Shown piece by piece: positions 35,523 through 44,531 of a stretch of 64,000 bases of DNA. The DNA is taken from positions 1-64,000 of the forward strand of contig JAAYXB010000094.1 in the NCBI GenBank assembly GCA_012516125.1. Direction: 5' to 3'. The notes beneath the pieces were generated by a model. That model did not search any database. It was not told where the DNA came from and saw nothing but the letters and a program-made list of their open reading frames with translations. Position 1 is the first letter of the stretch. The number at the start of each line of letters is the position of its first letter. Made by a program: the position numbers and the translations under genes. This stretch comes from Bacillota bacterium (lineage in GTDB: Bacteria > Bacillota > SHA-98 > UBA4971).

Positions 35523-36719
35523 ATGAGTACAAGAACACTCTTCGGACTACCTGCAAAGACTCTATGCGTCGTCCTGTTGTCCGTGGCGCTTGTGGCCGTG
35601 CCCTCGGCCGGAATGGCTGCGGAAATCAAGGACGTTCCCAAGGACCACTGGGCGTACCAGGCTGTGAAGACCCTCGTGGACAAGGGTTATCTTGCGGTGT
35701 ACGGCGACGGCACCTTCCAGGGCGGAAAGCCGGTGGACAGATACACGCTTGCTGTGGTGATAGCCAAAATCCTGAGGGAGATCGAGACTGGAAAGGTGGG
35801 CGCGACCCCCGAGGACGTGGAGCTTCTGCGCAAGCTCTCGGGGGAGTTCCGGGAGGAGCTTGTGCAGATCGCGAACGAGCTCGGCATTTTCAAGAAATCC
35901 CTGGACGAGCAGTCTCGTGCCCAGGCTGTCATTAGAGAGGACCTCGCGCGTCTCAGTTTTACACAGCAGCAGATGAGGTCCGAGGTGGAGAAGATGATCG
36001 CGGACATCACCGCATCCACCGAGAAGAGCGTCGCCGCGGCTGACCAGAGGGCCCGGCAGGCCGAGGACAGGCTCTCCGCGAGGATCGACGAAAACGAGCA
36101 GCACATAGGTCGCCTGGCGGACGACGTCGCCAGGGGGTTCGATAACACTCAAGCGTCTCTCAAAGATCTCGCTGACCGCATGGATGCGTCTGACAAGGGC
36201 CTTGCCGGTCGGCTCGACGCCCACGATACCAAACTCGCGCAGCTTGACGAAGATCTCTCCGCAGCCATCCTCCGCCTGAGCACTCTCGAACCTCAGGTTG
36301 CGCTGGTCACAGAGGGCCTTGTCGCCGCGAAGAGGGACCTCGGGAAGAGCATCGATGCGCTCAGGCTGGACCTCGGGGCAGCCAGGGGCGACATCCTCGC
36401 CCTGCGGAAGGACCTCGGGGCGCTCGCGAGCACGCTTGACGCGCGCGTGGCAGAGCTGGGCGCACGCGACGCGAAGCTGGAGAATGACCTCGGCACACTC
36501 GCTGGGAAAACGCTGAGTCTTGAGGAGACCCTCGCGGCGGAGCGCGCGGCGAGGATATCCACGGACACCTCGCTCCAAATGGCGCTCACAGACCTTGCTT
36601 CGGACCTTGCCGCCCACAAAGCGCAAACCGCAAAGGATGTAGACTCTTTGCGAAAGGAGAACGGCCTCCTCAAGGTGCTCCTGGCGGCCGTGGCCATACT
36701 TGGCCTCGTGGTCAAGTAA
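35523..36719 (+). CDS. SLH-domain coiled-coil envelope protein (Omp-alpha/OmpM-like tether)
   Basis: 398 aa. Signal peptide residues 1-35. One SLH domain is at about 36-85 (IKDVPKDHWAYQAVKTLVDKG, GKPVDRYTLAVVIAKIL). A long heptad-rich coiled coil spans about 95-375. A final hydrophobic helix of about 15 residues (LLKVLLAAVAILGLVV) is followed by K. This order matches tethers of diderm bacteria such as Thermotoga Omp-alpha, in which SLH binds the cell wall and the C terminus anchors in the outer membrane. No beta-barrel domain is present, unlike OmpM. ATG 35523 follows GGGGGGAG. Its last 8 nt overlap the convergent phosphatase gene. Confidence 0.82.
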   Translation: MSTRTLFGLPAKTLCVVLLSVALVAVPSAGMAAEIKDVPKDHWAYQAVKTLVDKGYLAVYGDGTFQGGKPVDRYTLAVVIAKILREIETGKVGATPEDVELLRKLSGEFREELVQIANELGIFKKSLDEQSRAQAVIREDLARLSFTQQQMRSEVEKMIADITASTEKSVAAADQRARQAEDRLSARIDENEQHIGRLADDVARGFDNTQASLKDLADRMDASDKGLAGRLDAHDTKLAQLDEDLSAAILRLSTLEPQVALVTEGLVAAKRDLGKSIDALRLDLGAARGDILALRKDLGALASTLDARVAELGARDAKLENDLGTLAGKTLSLEETLAAERAARISTDTSLQMALTDLASDLAAHKAQTAKDVDSLRKENGLLKVLLAAVAILGLVVK

Positions 36720-37338
36720 GAAGGTGAAGGTGGCAGGTATCGTTCATGAAAAGCACTCTCGGGGCTCTCCCCGGGGAGTACTCGACGGCGCAGAGGGATG
36801 CGTTCGCCAGGTCTATCCTGTGACGGGACTCAAGGGCGATCCCGAGCGCGTCACAAAGAACCATCTTCACGGGGCCTGCATGGCTCACGACGCAGAATGA
36901 GGCGTCGGGATGAGCCCGGACAAGCTCCATCACCTTCGGAACAACCCTGTCCCTCAGGCTGGCGTACGACTCGCCGCCGGGGATGGGGTTGTTTACTGTG
37001 TCCTCGAGCCATCTTGCGACGTCAGCGGGCCTCGCCCTCTGAAGCTCGTCGAGGCTCATTCCCTCCCACTCGCCCACGTCTATCTCCCGCAGCTCTCTCA
37101 ACTGCACTACAGGGATGCCATGGGGCCTTGCGATGGCCCGGGCCGTCGCGACTGCCCGCGAGAGGTCGCTCGTATACACGGCGGCGAGGTTCTCCCGCAC
37201 AAGTCGCAGGGCGAGCCTTTCCGCCTGGCGCACTCCGGCGGGTGAGAGGGGGACGTCGTGATGGCCCTGATACCTCCGGGCCGCGTTCCACTCGGTCTCC
37301 CCATGCCGCACGAGAAACACGCGCGTCGCCATGGGCAT
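36712..37338 (-). CDS. Histidine phosphatase (phosphoglycerate mutase/CobC-like)
   Basis: 208 aa. Catalytic LVRHGETEWNAARRYQG lies at residues 9-25, the second arginine in TSDLSRAVATARAI, a Glu in REIDVGEWEG, and the second catalytic His in VVSHAGPVKM. The family includes alpha-ribazole phosphatases and broad phosphatases; no cobalamin genes are near, so the substrate is open. ATG 37338 or 37332 can start it, with AGGAAGGG upstream. Its stop overlaps the SLH gene end by 8 nt in convergent orientation. Confidence 0.9.
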   Translation of the reverse strand: MPMATRVFLVRHGETEWNAARRYQGHHDVPLSPAGVRQAERLALRLVRENLAAVYTSDLSRAVATARAIARPHGIPVVQLRELREIDVGEWEGMSLDELQRARPADVARWLEDTVNNPIPGGESYASLRDRVVPKVMELVRAHPDASFCVVSHAGPVKMVLCDALGIALESRHRIDLANASLCAVEYSPGRAPRVLFMNDTCHLHLLT

Positions 37339-37403
37339 CCCTTCCTGTTCTCCTGAACGTGATGAGCTTTCCTGCGTTTCGACGCCACCTGTTCGATCTC
37401 CTG

Positions 37404-37529
37404 CTTAGTGAGGGTGCAGAAATGCTTCCGACTCTTGGGATGGGTTCCCGGAGCCTCAAAGAAAGAGTGCAGCGCCGGCTACCCGGCGACTACCGGAAGG
37501 CGGACAAGGACTAACGCCCCCTCCTCTTG
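37404..37529 (+). repeat. Short repeat copy before corA
   Basis: Begins CTTAGTGAGGGTGCAGAA and ends around GACTAACGCCCCCTCCTC. The inner arms are degraded (GGTTCCCGG, GCCGGCTACC). It lies in the 324-nt divergent gap between the phosphatase and corA. The remaining 37530-37662 has a ribosome site but no promoter I can assign. Confidence 0.8.
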
Positions 37530-37662
37530 CCAGCGTGCGTGTGCCCATGAGGGTCGGAGAGTGCGTTCCGGAGGGCAGCATACAGCAGGTTACCAGAGGG
37601 AGATACTTTTGGCAGGAGGTCGGGCGTTTGCAACGAATCTTGGGGAGGTGAGGTGAGGCAGA

Positions 37663-38643
37663 ATGGTGCGGGCGTTTCTCTTCGGGGGCCCGGGCAAGGC
37701 GCCGCAGCCTCTAGAGGGCGAATCCGAGATAGAAGAGGCGACGCGTCGCGGGGAGGGCGTCCTCTGGGTTGACCTCCAGGCGCCGGATGGGGACGAGTTC
37801 GAGATGCTCTCGCGCGTCTTCCGCTTCCATCCGCTATCCATCGAGGACTGCCGTACCTATAGCGAGCTTCCCAAGGTAGACGAGTTCTCCGAGTATCTGT
37901 TCGTAGTGACTCACTATGTAGCCTGCACCCCCGACGACGCGGCTTGTGGCAGGCTTTCCCTCGGAGAGCTGGACATATTCATCGGGCACACATTCGTGGT
38001 GACGGTCCACATGCAGCGTGCGGGCATCGTGGATCAGTGCGTCAAGAGGTTCCGGGAACACCCGGACATGCCCGCGATGGGGCCGGACTTCCTCGTCTAC
38101 GCCCTCCTGGACGCGCTAGTCGACTCGTTCTTTCCGCTCGTTGACCGATGGGACGATCGGCTCGACGAGATCGAGGAAGGGCTTCTCCTGGGGCGCACGA
38201 GGAACGTTCTCAAGGGGCTGACTACCATAAGGAGAAACATCCTCCGGGCTCGCAAGAGCGTCGCGCCCACGAGAGATGTGGTCGGAAGCCTGGCCAGGCG
38301 CGACGTGGCGTTCATCTCGGAACAGGCGGCGTGGTACTTTAGAGATGTCTCTGACCACCTCGTCAGGGTGCACGGCATGCTCGACTCGGCGAGGGATGCA
38401 GTGGCGAGCCTGTTCGAGCTGTACCTCTCGATATCGTCCCACAGGGCGAATCTTGTGATGCAGAGGCTTACCATAGTTGCGACGATCTTCCTGCCTCTTA
38501 CGTTCATCGCGGGAGTGTACGGCATGAACTTCAGGTATATGCCGGAACTTGAGTGGAGATACGGTTATCTAATGGTGTGGATCGTCATGCTGCTCGTGGG
38601 GGGAGGTTTCCTTGTCTATTTCAAGCGAAAAGGCTGGTTCTAG
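37663..38643 (+). CDS. corA: CorA-family divalent metal ion transporter
   Basis: 326 aa. The N-terminal cytoplasmic domain is followed by two C-terminal membrane helices, separated by the selectivity signature GMN in FIAGVYGMNFRYMPEL (about residues 286-288). It mediates Mg2+, Co2+ or related uptake as a pentamer. ATG 37663 is preceded by GGGGAGGTGAGG. It overlaps rlmN by 32 nt. Confidence 0.95.
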   Translation: MVRAFLFGGPGKAPQPLEGESEIEEATRRGEGVLWVDLQAPDGDEFEMLSRVFRFHPLSIEDCRTYSELPKVDEFSEYLFVVTHYVACTPDDAACGRLSLGELDIFIGHTFVVTVHMQRAGIVDQCVKRFREHPDMPAMGPDFLVYALLDALVDSFFPLVDRWDDRLDEIEEGLLLGRTRNVLKGLTTIRRNILRARKSVAPTRDVVGSLARRDVAFISEQAAWYFRDVSDHLVRVHGMLDSARDAVASLFELYLSISSHRANLVMQRLTIVATIFLPLTFIAGVYGMNFRYMPELEWRYGYLMVWIVMLLVGGGFLVYFKRKGWF

Positions 38644-39703
38644 GCCTGACCCCAACCCGGACCTCAAGGGCTTCCTACCGGATGAGATGTCCGAATTTCT
38701 TGTAAGCATGGGGGAGCCTTCGTACAGAGGGTCACAGGTCTTCTCGTGGATACACCAGAAAGGCGCTGCGTCCTTTGATGAGATGACCAACCTCCCGCTT
38801 GCCCTTCGCAGGAAGCTGGCCGAGGTCGCGCGCTTGACGAACCTCGAGCTCCTCTCGTGCAGGTCCGGCACGGAAGGTACAGTCAAGTATCTCCTCGGCC
38901 TCGGCGATGGCGACTCGGTGGAGGCCGTCAGGATGACGTATAGCTACGGCGTGTCAGCGTGCGTTTCCACGCAGGTAGGCTGCAAGATGGCATGCGCGTT
39001 TTGCGCGTCGGGGGCGGGGGGATTTGTGCGAAACCTCAGCCCCGGTGAGATCGTGGACCAGGTGCTCAAGATGAACCTGGAGCTCTCCCGAGCGTCCCGG
39101 GAGGGGTCCCGCGTCGCCCGCGTCGGGTGGGTTGTGCTCATGGGGACGGGTGAGCCGCTCGACAACTACGGCGCGTCCGTGAAGGCGCTCCGCATACTGA
39201 ACGCCAGGCAAGGCCTCAACTTGAGTTTCCGCCGCATGACGGTATCCACGTGCGGCCTCGTGCCTGGCATCCGCCGGCTCGCCGAGGAAGGGATCCCTGT
39301 TACCCTTTCAATCTCCCTGCACGCTCCCACAGACGACCTGCGTGACGAGATCATGCCGATCAACAGGCGTTACCCCATCCCCGAGGTAATGGAAGCGGCG
39401 TCGTTCTATGCCGGCCGCACCGGGCGCCGGGTCACCTTCGAGTACGCACTCATCCGCGACGTCAACGATGACCCGGCCCATGCCCGTAAGCTTTCCGAGC
39501 TGCTCAGAGGCATGCTAGCCCACGTGAACCTCATCCCGCTGAACCCTGTAGCGGAAAAGGATTACCAGCGTCCATCTCGGGAGAGGGTAATGCGCTTTTT
39601 CGCTATTCTGAAACAGGCGCGGATTCCCGTAACTATGAGAAGGGAACTTGGGCTCGACATCGACGCGGCGTGCGGACAGCTCCGCCGCAGATATTGCAGG
39701 TGA
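38612..39703 (+). CDS. rlmN: 23S rRNA/tRNA (adenine-C2) methyltransferase RlmN
   Basis: 363 aa radical SAM enzyme. The [4Fe-4S] motif CKMACAFCASG lies near residue 120. The two methyl-transfer cysteines are near positions 114 (SACVSTQVGC region) and 355 (DIDAACGQL). It methylates A2503 of 23S rRNA and A37 of some tRNAs. TTG 38612 sits inside the end of corA behind GGGGGGAGG. It starts the rlmN-fha-prpC-ftsW-pbpA-pknB-rsgA-rpe order common in Firmicutes. Confidence 0.94.
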   Translation: MSISSEKAGSRPDPNPDLKGFLPDEMSEFLVSMGEPSYRGSQVFSWIHQKGAASFDEMTNLPLALRRKLAEVARLTNLELLSCRSGTEGTVKYLLGLGDGDSVEAVRMTYSYGVSACVSTQVGCKMACAFCASGAGGFVRNLSPGEIVDQVLKMNLELSRASREGSRVARVGWVVLMGTGEPLDNYGASVKALRILNARQGLNLSFRRMTVSTCGLVPGIRRLAEEGIPVTLSISLHAPTDDLRDEIMPINRRYPIPEVMEAASFYAGRTGRRVTFEYALIRDVNDDPAHARKLSELLRGMLAHVNLIPLNPVAEKDYQRPSRERVMRFFAILKQARIPVTMRRELGLDIDAACGQLRRRYCR

Positions 39704-39722
39704 GCAACGGTAGCGGTATACT
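39694..39722 (+). promoter_or_regulatory. Possible sigma-A promoter for the FHA/PP2C cluster
   Basis: TTGCAG (39694-39699), exactly 17 bases, then TATACT (39717-39722), straddling the end of rlmN. The -10 is good (5 of 6), the -35 moderate (3 of 6). It lies about 85 nt ahead of the first FHA gene. Confidence 0.5.
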
Positions 39723-39807
39723 GCGACTGGGAGCAACCGGGCGGCCATGTCACAGGTGCGAAACGGCGTAGGCGTGCGCATGGCGCAGGGTTTCGGGGGT
39801 CCTTTTC

Positions 39808-40641
39808 ATGAGCTTCCTCGCACGGATCGAACGGGCAATCGAGGATATCGTTGAGGGCATCTTCCGCAAGGCGCGCGAGGCGACCCATCCTGTCGAGATA
39901 GGTCGGTACCTCCTGCGGGAGATGGAGGACGAGAAGAGGATCTCCGTGTCCCGTACGTACGTCCCCAATCGTTACAGGGTGAAGCTCCACGCGCGGGATG
40001 TGGAGTACCTCGGGCCGCTCGCCCGCACCGTGTCGCGCGAGCTTGCTAGCCATGTGGTTGCGCGTGCCCGCAGGCAGGGCTATTCCTTCGTCGGTCGGGT
40101 CGATGTGGAGTTCGTCGCCGACGAAGACGCAAGGCCGGGAGACATCAAGGTCGATGGGTTTTTCGTCGAGGATGAGGAGGGGGAGGAGCCGGATGACGCA
40201 GGCTCCACCCGCCGGTCTTGCGCGGTCGGGGAAGGGCACGGCTACGAGCTCCCTGAAGCCGGGGCGCCGGCGGAAAGCTCTCCGCAGGAGGGCTCGCGGA
40301 CACTCATCTCCGATCGCGGCTCTGCCGGTCTTCCTGACCGAGGCCGGCCCAGGCAACCGTACCTTGTGCTCCGGTGCGGCGCAGGCCGGGAACGATTGTT
40401 CCCGCTCGGGGACGGGAAGACAATCGTGGGTCGGTCCAGTTCGTGCGATATCGTCATCGAGGATGCTGGGGTGTCCCGACGCCATGCCGAGATCGGGCGG
40501 GAGGCGGGGCGGTTCTACGTCGCTGACCTCGGGAGCACCAACGGCACGTACGTCAACGGAAGGAGGGTGTCGCGACAGCTCCTTGCCGACGGGGATCTCG
40601 TGAGCTTCGGCAAGGTCGCGGCCCGCTTCAAGGAGGCGTGA
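39808..40641 (+). CDS. fhaA: DUF3662/FHA domain protein (FhaA-like)
   Basis: 277 aa. The N-terminal DUF3662 domain (about residues 1-118) starts MSFLARIERAIEDIVEGIF and includes YVPNRYRVKLHARDVEYLG. A low-complexity linker follows. The C-terminal FHA domain (about 195-275) has the phosphothreonine-binding pattern VGRSSSCDIVIEDAGVSRRH and LGSTNGTYVNG. FhaA-type proteins are recruited by PknB-family kinases to regulate peptidoglycan synthesis. Confidence 0.93.
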   Translation: MSFLARIERAIEDIVEGIFRKAREATHPVEIGRYLLREMEDEKRISVSRTYVPNRYRVKLHARDVEYLGPLARTVSRELASHVVARARRQGYSFVGRVDVEFVADEDARPGDIKVDGFFVEDEEGEEPDDAGSTRRSCAVGEGHGYELPEAGAPAESSPQEGSRTLISDRGSAGLPDRGRPRQPYLVLRCGAGRERLFPLGDGKTIVGRSSSCDIVIEDAGVSRRHAEIGREAGRFYVADLGSTNGTYVNGRRVSRQLLADGDLVSFGKVAARFKEA

Positions 40642-40644
40642 CGG

Positions 40645-41061
40645 GTGGCGTTCATGTGGCTCCTCGCGCGTGTGGCCCTTGCCGGCCTGATGTGCTTGTT
40701 TCTCTACCGGGCGGCCCGGGCGGCGGGGCTCGTTGCGGAGCGGGGTCGGCTGCCGCGCGGGCGCGGTCGGGGCGAACTCGAAGTGGAAGCCGGGCCTGGA
40801 GTCCCGTCGCGCGGGGAGCGGTTTTCCCTGGGTCCGGTAACCGTCCTCGGGCGATCGCCCGAGAGCGATATCGTCATCCTCGACCCGTATGTGTCCGCGA
40901 AGCACGCCGAGATCGTCCTTGCGGACTCCAGGTTTTTCGTGCGCGACCTTGGCAGCGCCAATGGCACTTACGTAAACGGCAGGAGGCTTAGCCGGGAGCG
41001 GAGCCTCCGGAAGGGAGACCGGTTGGAGCTTGGCGACACCGTATTTCGGTTTCGGGGGTGA
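40645..41061 (+). CDS. fhaB: Membrane-anchored FHA domain protein (FhaB-like)
   Basis: 138 aa. One N-terminal membrane helix (residues 3-20), then an FHA domain at about 58-137 with LGRSPESDIVILDPYVSAKHAEI and LGSANGTYVNG. The arrangement matches FhaB/FipA, a cell-division partner of the PASTA kinase. GTG 40645 lies three bases after the fhaA stop. Its end overlaps the phosphatase start. Confidence 0.92.
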   Translation: MAFMWLLARVALAGLMCLFLYRAARAAGLVAERGRLPRGRGRGELEVEAGPGVPSRGERFSLGPVTVLGRSPESDIVILDPYVSAKHAEIVLADSRFFVRDLGSANGTYVNGRRLSRERSLRKGDRLELGDTVFRFRG

Positions 41062-41774
41062 GCGTTATGCAGGCCTCTGCCCGGACGGATGTGGGTCTCG
41101 TGAGATCCATGAACGAGGACGACTACCTGGTTGGCGACGGCATCTTCGCCGTGGCCGACGGTCTCGGTGGCCACGAGGCGGGCGAGATCGCAAGCCAGAT
41201 GGCCATCCGCATACTGAAGGAGTTCAAACCTCCTGAAGACGGGGACCCGGGGGTCGCCCTGGCGCAAGCCCTGGAGGGGATCAACCGAGCCATCTACAGG
41301 CGGTCAGTGGATGATCCTTCCTGCGAGGGGATGGGCACCACCCTCACGGTGCTGCTCATTGCGGGTGACAGGGCGTACATAGGCCACGTCGGCGACAGCC
41401 GGGCGTATCTTGTGAGAGAAAACAAGATATACAGGCTGACCGAGGACCACTCCATCGTCGGCGAGCTCATCCGCATGGGCATGCTCTCGGAGCCTGAGGC
41501 GAAGGCTCACCCACAGCGGAACCTCCTCACCCGCGCCATCGGCACGCAACCCGACGTGGAAATCGAGGTGGGCTACTGCAAACTGGCGGGGCACGACCGG
41601 TTTCTTCTCTGCACCGACGGCCTCTCCGGCGCGGTGGACGACGGCGAGATACTGAAGGTGATGATCTCCGCGTCCGACCCGAAGTCTGCGGTGGACCGGC
41701 TCGTGGAGCTTGCGATGCGCGGAGGCGGCCACGACAACATCACCGCTGTGGCGGTGTTCCTGGACCTGCCATGA
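41058..41774 (+). CDS. prpC: PP2C-family Ser/Thr protein phosphatase (PrpC/PstP)
   Basis: 238 aa. Metal-binding motifs are RSMNEDDYLV, AVADGLGGHEAGE, GHVGDSRAYLV, LCTDGLSG and GGHDNITAV, all in order. It dephosphorylates PknB and its targets. GTG 41058 overlaps the previous stop as GTGA; ATG 41067 is an alternative. Its TGA overlaps the ATG of ftsW (ATGA). Confidence 0.95.
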   Translation: MSVMQASARTDVGLVRSMNEDDYLVGDGIFAVADGLGGHEAGEIASQMAIRILKEFKPPEDGDPGVALAQALEGINRAIYRRSVDDPSCEGMGTTLTVLLIAGDRAYIGHVGDSRAYLVRENKIYRLTEDHSIVGELIRMGMLSEPEAKAHPQRNLLTRAIGTQPDVEIEVGYCKLAGHDRFLLCTDGLSGAVDDGEILKVMISASDPKSAVDRLVELAMRGGGHDNITAVAVFLDLP

Positions 41775-43105
41775 CACGCGACACACGCGACGCGGCCTGG
41801 AGCCGGCGAGTGCCGTCCTCCGATGATACTCTACTCGCCACAGCCCTTCTCCCGGGCATGCTCGGCATGCTCATGGCAACGCTTGCCTCCGGGAAACTGG
41901 AGCGTTCGCCGGGGTGGCTTGTGCTCGCGGGTTTCTCCGGGGTGTTTCTCGCATGCCACGTATTGTTCGGCAGGGGGCGCCGCGTCGGTGACCCGGTGAT
42001 CTTTTCATTGGTGGCTTTTCTCTCGGGAGTCGGCCTGGCCGAGGTCCTCAGGCTGGACCCGGGGCTTGCCACAAGACAGGTCGGGCATCTTGCCATGGGG
42101 GTCGCGCTGACTTCGGCGCTGGTGGCGTTCACTCCGGACCTGCGGGTGCTCGAGAGGTACAGGTTCATGGCCGCGGCGACGTCCTGCGTGCTCCTGGCAA
42201 GCACGATAATCTTCGGCGTCGAGGCAGGAGGCGCGAAGTCGTGGCTTGACCTTGGGCCTGTGGCCGTGCAACCATCGGAGGCCGCTAAAGTCCTCATGGT
42301 GGTGTTTTACGCAGGCTACCTCAAGGACACGAGGGTGCTCCTGAGGAGATCATCAAGGAGGCTTCTTGGAGTTCTTCTGCCGGATCTCTCGTACGCAGGA
42401 CCACTTACCCTGATGTGGGGCCTCGCCCTTGTCCTCCTCGTGTTTCAAAGGGACCTTGGGGCGGCTGTGCTCTTTTTCGGCGCCTTCCTGCTGATGCTAT
42501 ACGTGGCGTCAGGTAGGGCGTCATACGTGCTGGGAGGGGCGGCCCTCTTGGCGGCAGGCGGCGCGGCGTGCTCCTGGCTCTTCCCGCACGTGAGGGCCAG
42601 ATTCATCGTATGGCTCAACCCCTGGCGGTTCATGGATTCCGCCGGCTATCAGACCGTGCAGTCCATGTTTGCCGTGGCGGCGGGGGGACTCATCGGGCTT
42701 GGGCCGGGCCGTGGAATGCCCCATGTCATCCCGGCGGCGCCGACCGACTTCGTTTTCGCTGCCATATGCGAGGAGATGGGCCTCCTGGGAGGATTTGCGG
42801 TGATCGGTGCGTACGCGCTGCTGGTGCACAGGGGGCTTTTCTGGGCCTCGCGGGCGCGCGACGACTTTCGGGCGCTCCTTGCCGCGGGCATGACGTCCCT
42901 CATTGGGCTGCAAGCGCTCACCATAGTCGGCGGGGTGCTGGGGCTTGTTCCGCTCACCGGGGTTACGCTGCCGTTTGTGAGCTACGGCGGTAGTTCGATG
43001 ATCGCGAGCTTCGCCGCGATCGGGCTTGTGCTCCGGGCCGCCCGCGAGGAGCAGGAGGAGCAGGAGCAGGAGCAGGAGGGGGGAAGGGTGGGGGTTGAAG
43101 GATAG
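41771..43105 (+). CDS. ftsW: FtsW/RodA/SpoVE-family peptidoglycan glycosyltransferase (SEDS)
   Basis: 444 aa, about ten membrane helices. Conserved SEDS segments are GGAKSWLDLGPVAVQPSEAAKV, LIGLGPGRGMPHVIPAAPTDFVFA, and the end motif LVPLTGVTLPFVSYGGSS. It polymerises lipid II in partnership with the PBP encoded next. The C terminus is Glu/Gln-rich (EEQEEQEQEQEGG). ATG 41771 overlaps prpC by four bases. Division versus elongation role cannot be separated by sequence alone. Confidence 0.93.
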   Translation: MTRDTRDAAWSRRVPSSDDTLLATALLPGMLGMLMATLASGKLERSPGWLVLAGFSGVFLACHVLFGRGRRVGDPVIFSLVAFLSGVGLAEVLRLDPGLATRQVGHLAMGVALTSALVAFTPDLRVLERYRFMAAATSCVLLASTIIFGVEAGGAKSWLDLGPVAVQPSEAAKVLMVVFYAGYLKDTRVLLRRSSRRLLGVLLPDLSYAGPLTLMWGLALVLLVFQRDLGAAVLFFGAFLLMLYVASGRASYVLGGAALLAAGGAACSWLFPHVRARFIVWLNPWRFMDSAGYQTVQSMFAVAAGGLIGLGPGRGMPHVIPAAPTDFVFAAICEEMGLLGGFAVIGAYALLVHRGLFWASRARDDFRALLAAGMTSLIGLQALTIVGGVLGLVPLTGVTLPFVSYGGSSMIASFAAIGLVLRAAREEQEEQEQEQEGGRVGVEG

Positions 43106-44513
43106 CGTCCGCCGGATCTCCATCGCGTTTCTCGTTGCGTTCGCCGTGCTGTCGGCGAGGCTCCTCCTTGTGGGTGTCCTGCGTGCGCCGTACCTTTCGG
43201 CTCATCCGCGTAACCCCAGGGTGGCCGCGCTGAGGCGGGACATCGTCCGTGGAGGGATATACCTCTCCCGTGGAGAACCCGTTGCAAAGGACAGCGCGCC
43301 CGGCGGCCCGAGGCTGTACATGGGTCCGCCTGGCCTCGTGCACCTCACTGGCTATGAAGACGAAAGGTACGGCACGGCCGGGCTTGAGGCGAGCTATAAT
43401 TCTGAGCTCCTCGGGCTCGGCAGGGAAAGTTCCGTGGGCAGCTTCGCGAGGAACATCTTCGCGGGCGGTCCCGCGCGTGGCAACGACATCATCCTCACCG
43501 TTGACATAGGCGTCCAACGAGCGGCGGAGCGGGCGATGGGAGGGCGTCGCGGCGCAGCCGTCGCGCTCGACCCGAGGACCGGCGCCGTCCTCGCGATGGT
43601 GAGCAACCCGGGCTTTTCGGCCGGGCAGATCTCGTCCGAGTGGGAGCGCCTTGTAAAGGACGACGAAAGCCCGCTTTTCAACAGGGCAACCCTCGGGCTC
43701 TACCCGCCTGGCTCCGTGGTAAAGCCGATCGTTGCCGCGATAGCCTTGTCTTCAGGGATGGTAAGCCCAGAGGACAGGTTCCGGTGCGAAGGGGCCATAA
43801 GGGTTGGCACCCGCGCTGATGACGAGCGTGCGGTGTCGTGTCCAGACGGTATGGCGCATGGGGACGTGGATCTCGCGGCAGCCATAGCTCGCTCGTGCAA
43901 CGTCGCGTTTGCCCAGATTGGGTGGCGCGTCGGCCGGGAAAAGCTGTATAATGGTCTTCGGAGCTTTCATTTCGGAGTGGCACTGCCCTTTGACGTTCCG
44001 ACCGCGGCGGGCGCCATCACCGCGGGAGGCGTCAACCTCGACAGAGCGGCTGTGGCGCAGATATCCATCGGCCAGGGCACGCTCGTCGCAAGCCCCCTTG
44101 AGATGGCGTGCGCAATCGGAGCGATCGGGAACGGTGGGGTCATGCGCCGCCCCTATGTGGTCCGCGAGGTGCGCTCCCCCGATGGGACAGAGCTTCGCAG
44201 GACATCTAGCGCGGTCCTGCGCGTGCCCGTCCCAGCGACGGTCGCCCGACGCGTGAAAGACATGATGGTGGAGGCGGTCACGAGCGGGACCGCGCGGGCG
44301 GCGGGGTTGCCGGGCGTGAGGGTCGCAGGCAAGACAGGTACCGCTCAGAACCCCCACGGCGCACCCCACGCGTGGTTTGTGGGCTTTGCCCCGGCGGAGG
44401 ACCCGCGCTGCGCGGTGGCGGTCGTGGTGGAAAACGGCGGATCTGGCGGGCAGGTTGCCGCGCCCGTGGCGCGTGAGATCCTGCGTGCAGCGCTTCGGAA
44501 CACCTTGCGGTGA
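43095..44513 (+). CDS. pbpA: Class B penicillin-binding protein (PbpA-like)
   Basis: 472 aa. TTG 43095 gives MKDSVRRISIAFLVAF with a membrane anchor and has GGAAGGGTGGGGG upstream; longer frames run inside ftsW. Transpeptidase motifs are SVVK in YPPGSVVKPI (about residue 215), SCN in AIARSCNVAFAQ, and KTGT in VAGKTGTAQ. The N-terminal module is short, as in actinobacterial PbpA. It cross-links peptidoglycan together with the SEDS partner just upstream (11-nt overlap). Confidence 0.93.
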   Translation: MKDSVRRISIAFLVAFAVLSARLLLVGVLRAPYLSAHPRNPRVAALRRDIVRGGIYLSRGEPVAKDSAPGGPRLYMGPPGLVHLTGYEDERYGTAGLEASYNSELLGLGRESSVGSFARNIFAGGPARGNDIILTVDIGVQRAAERAMGGRRGAAVALDPRTGAVLAMVSNPGFSAGQISSEWERLVKDDESPLFNRATLGLYPPGSVVKPIVAAIALSSGMVSPEDRFRCEGAIRVGTRADDERAVSCPDGMAHGDVDLAAAIARSCNVAFAQIGWRVGREKLYNGLRSFHFGVALPFDVPTAAGAITAGGVNLDRAAVAQISIGQGTLVASPLEMACAIGAIGNGGVMRRPYVVREVRSPDGTELRRTSSAVLRVPVPATVARRVKDMMVEAVTSGTARAAGLPGVRVAGKTGTAQNPHGAPHAWFVGFAPAEDPRCAVAVVVENGGSGGQVAAPVAREILRAALRNTLR

Positions 44514-44531
44514 TGCAGGCGAGGTGAGACC

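Noticed and set aside
43026-43094. PbpA start at 43026 inside ftsW
   Set aside because: The residues are Arg/Ser low-complexity from the ftsW tail region; TTG 43095 has the ribosome site and gives the membrane anchor start.
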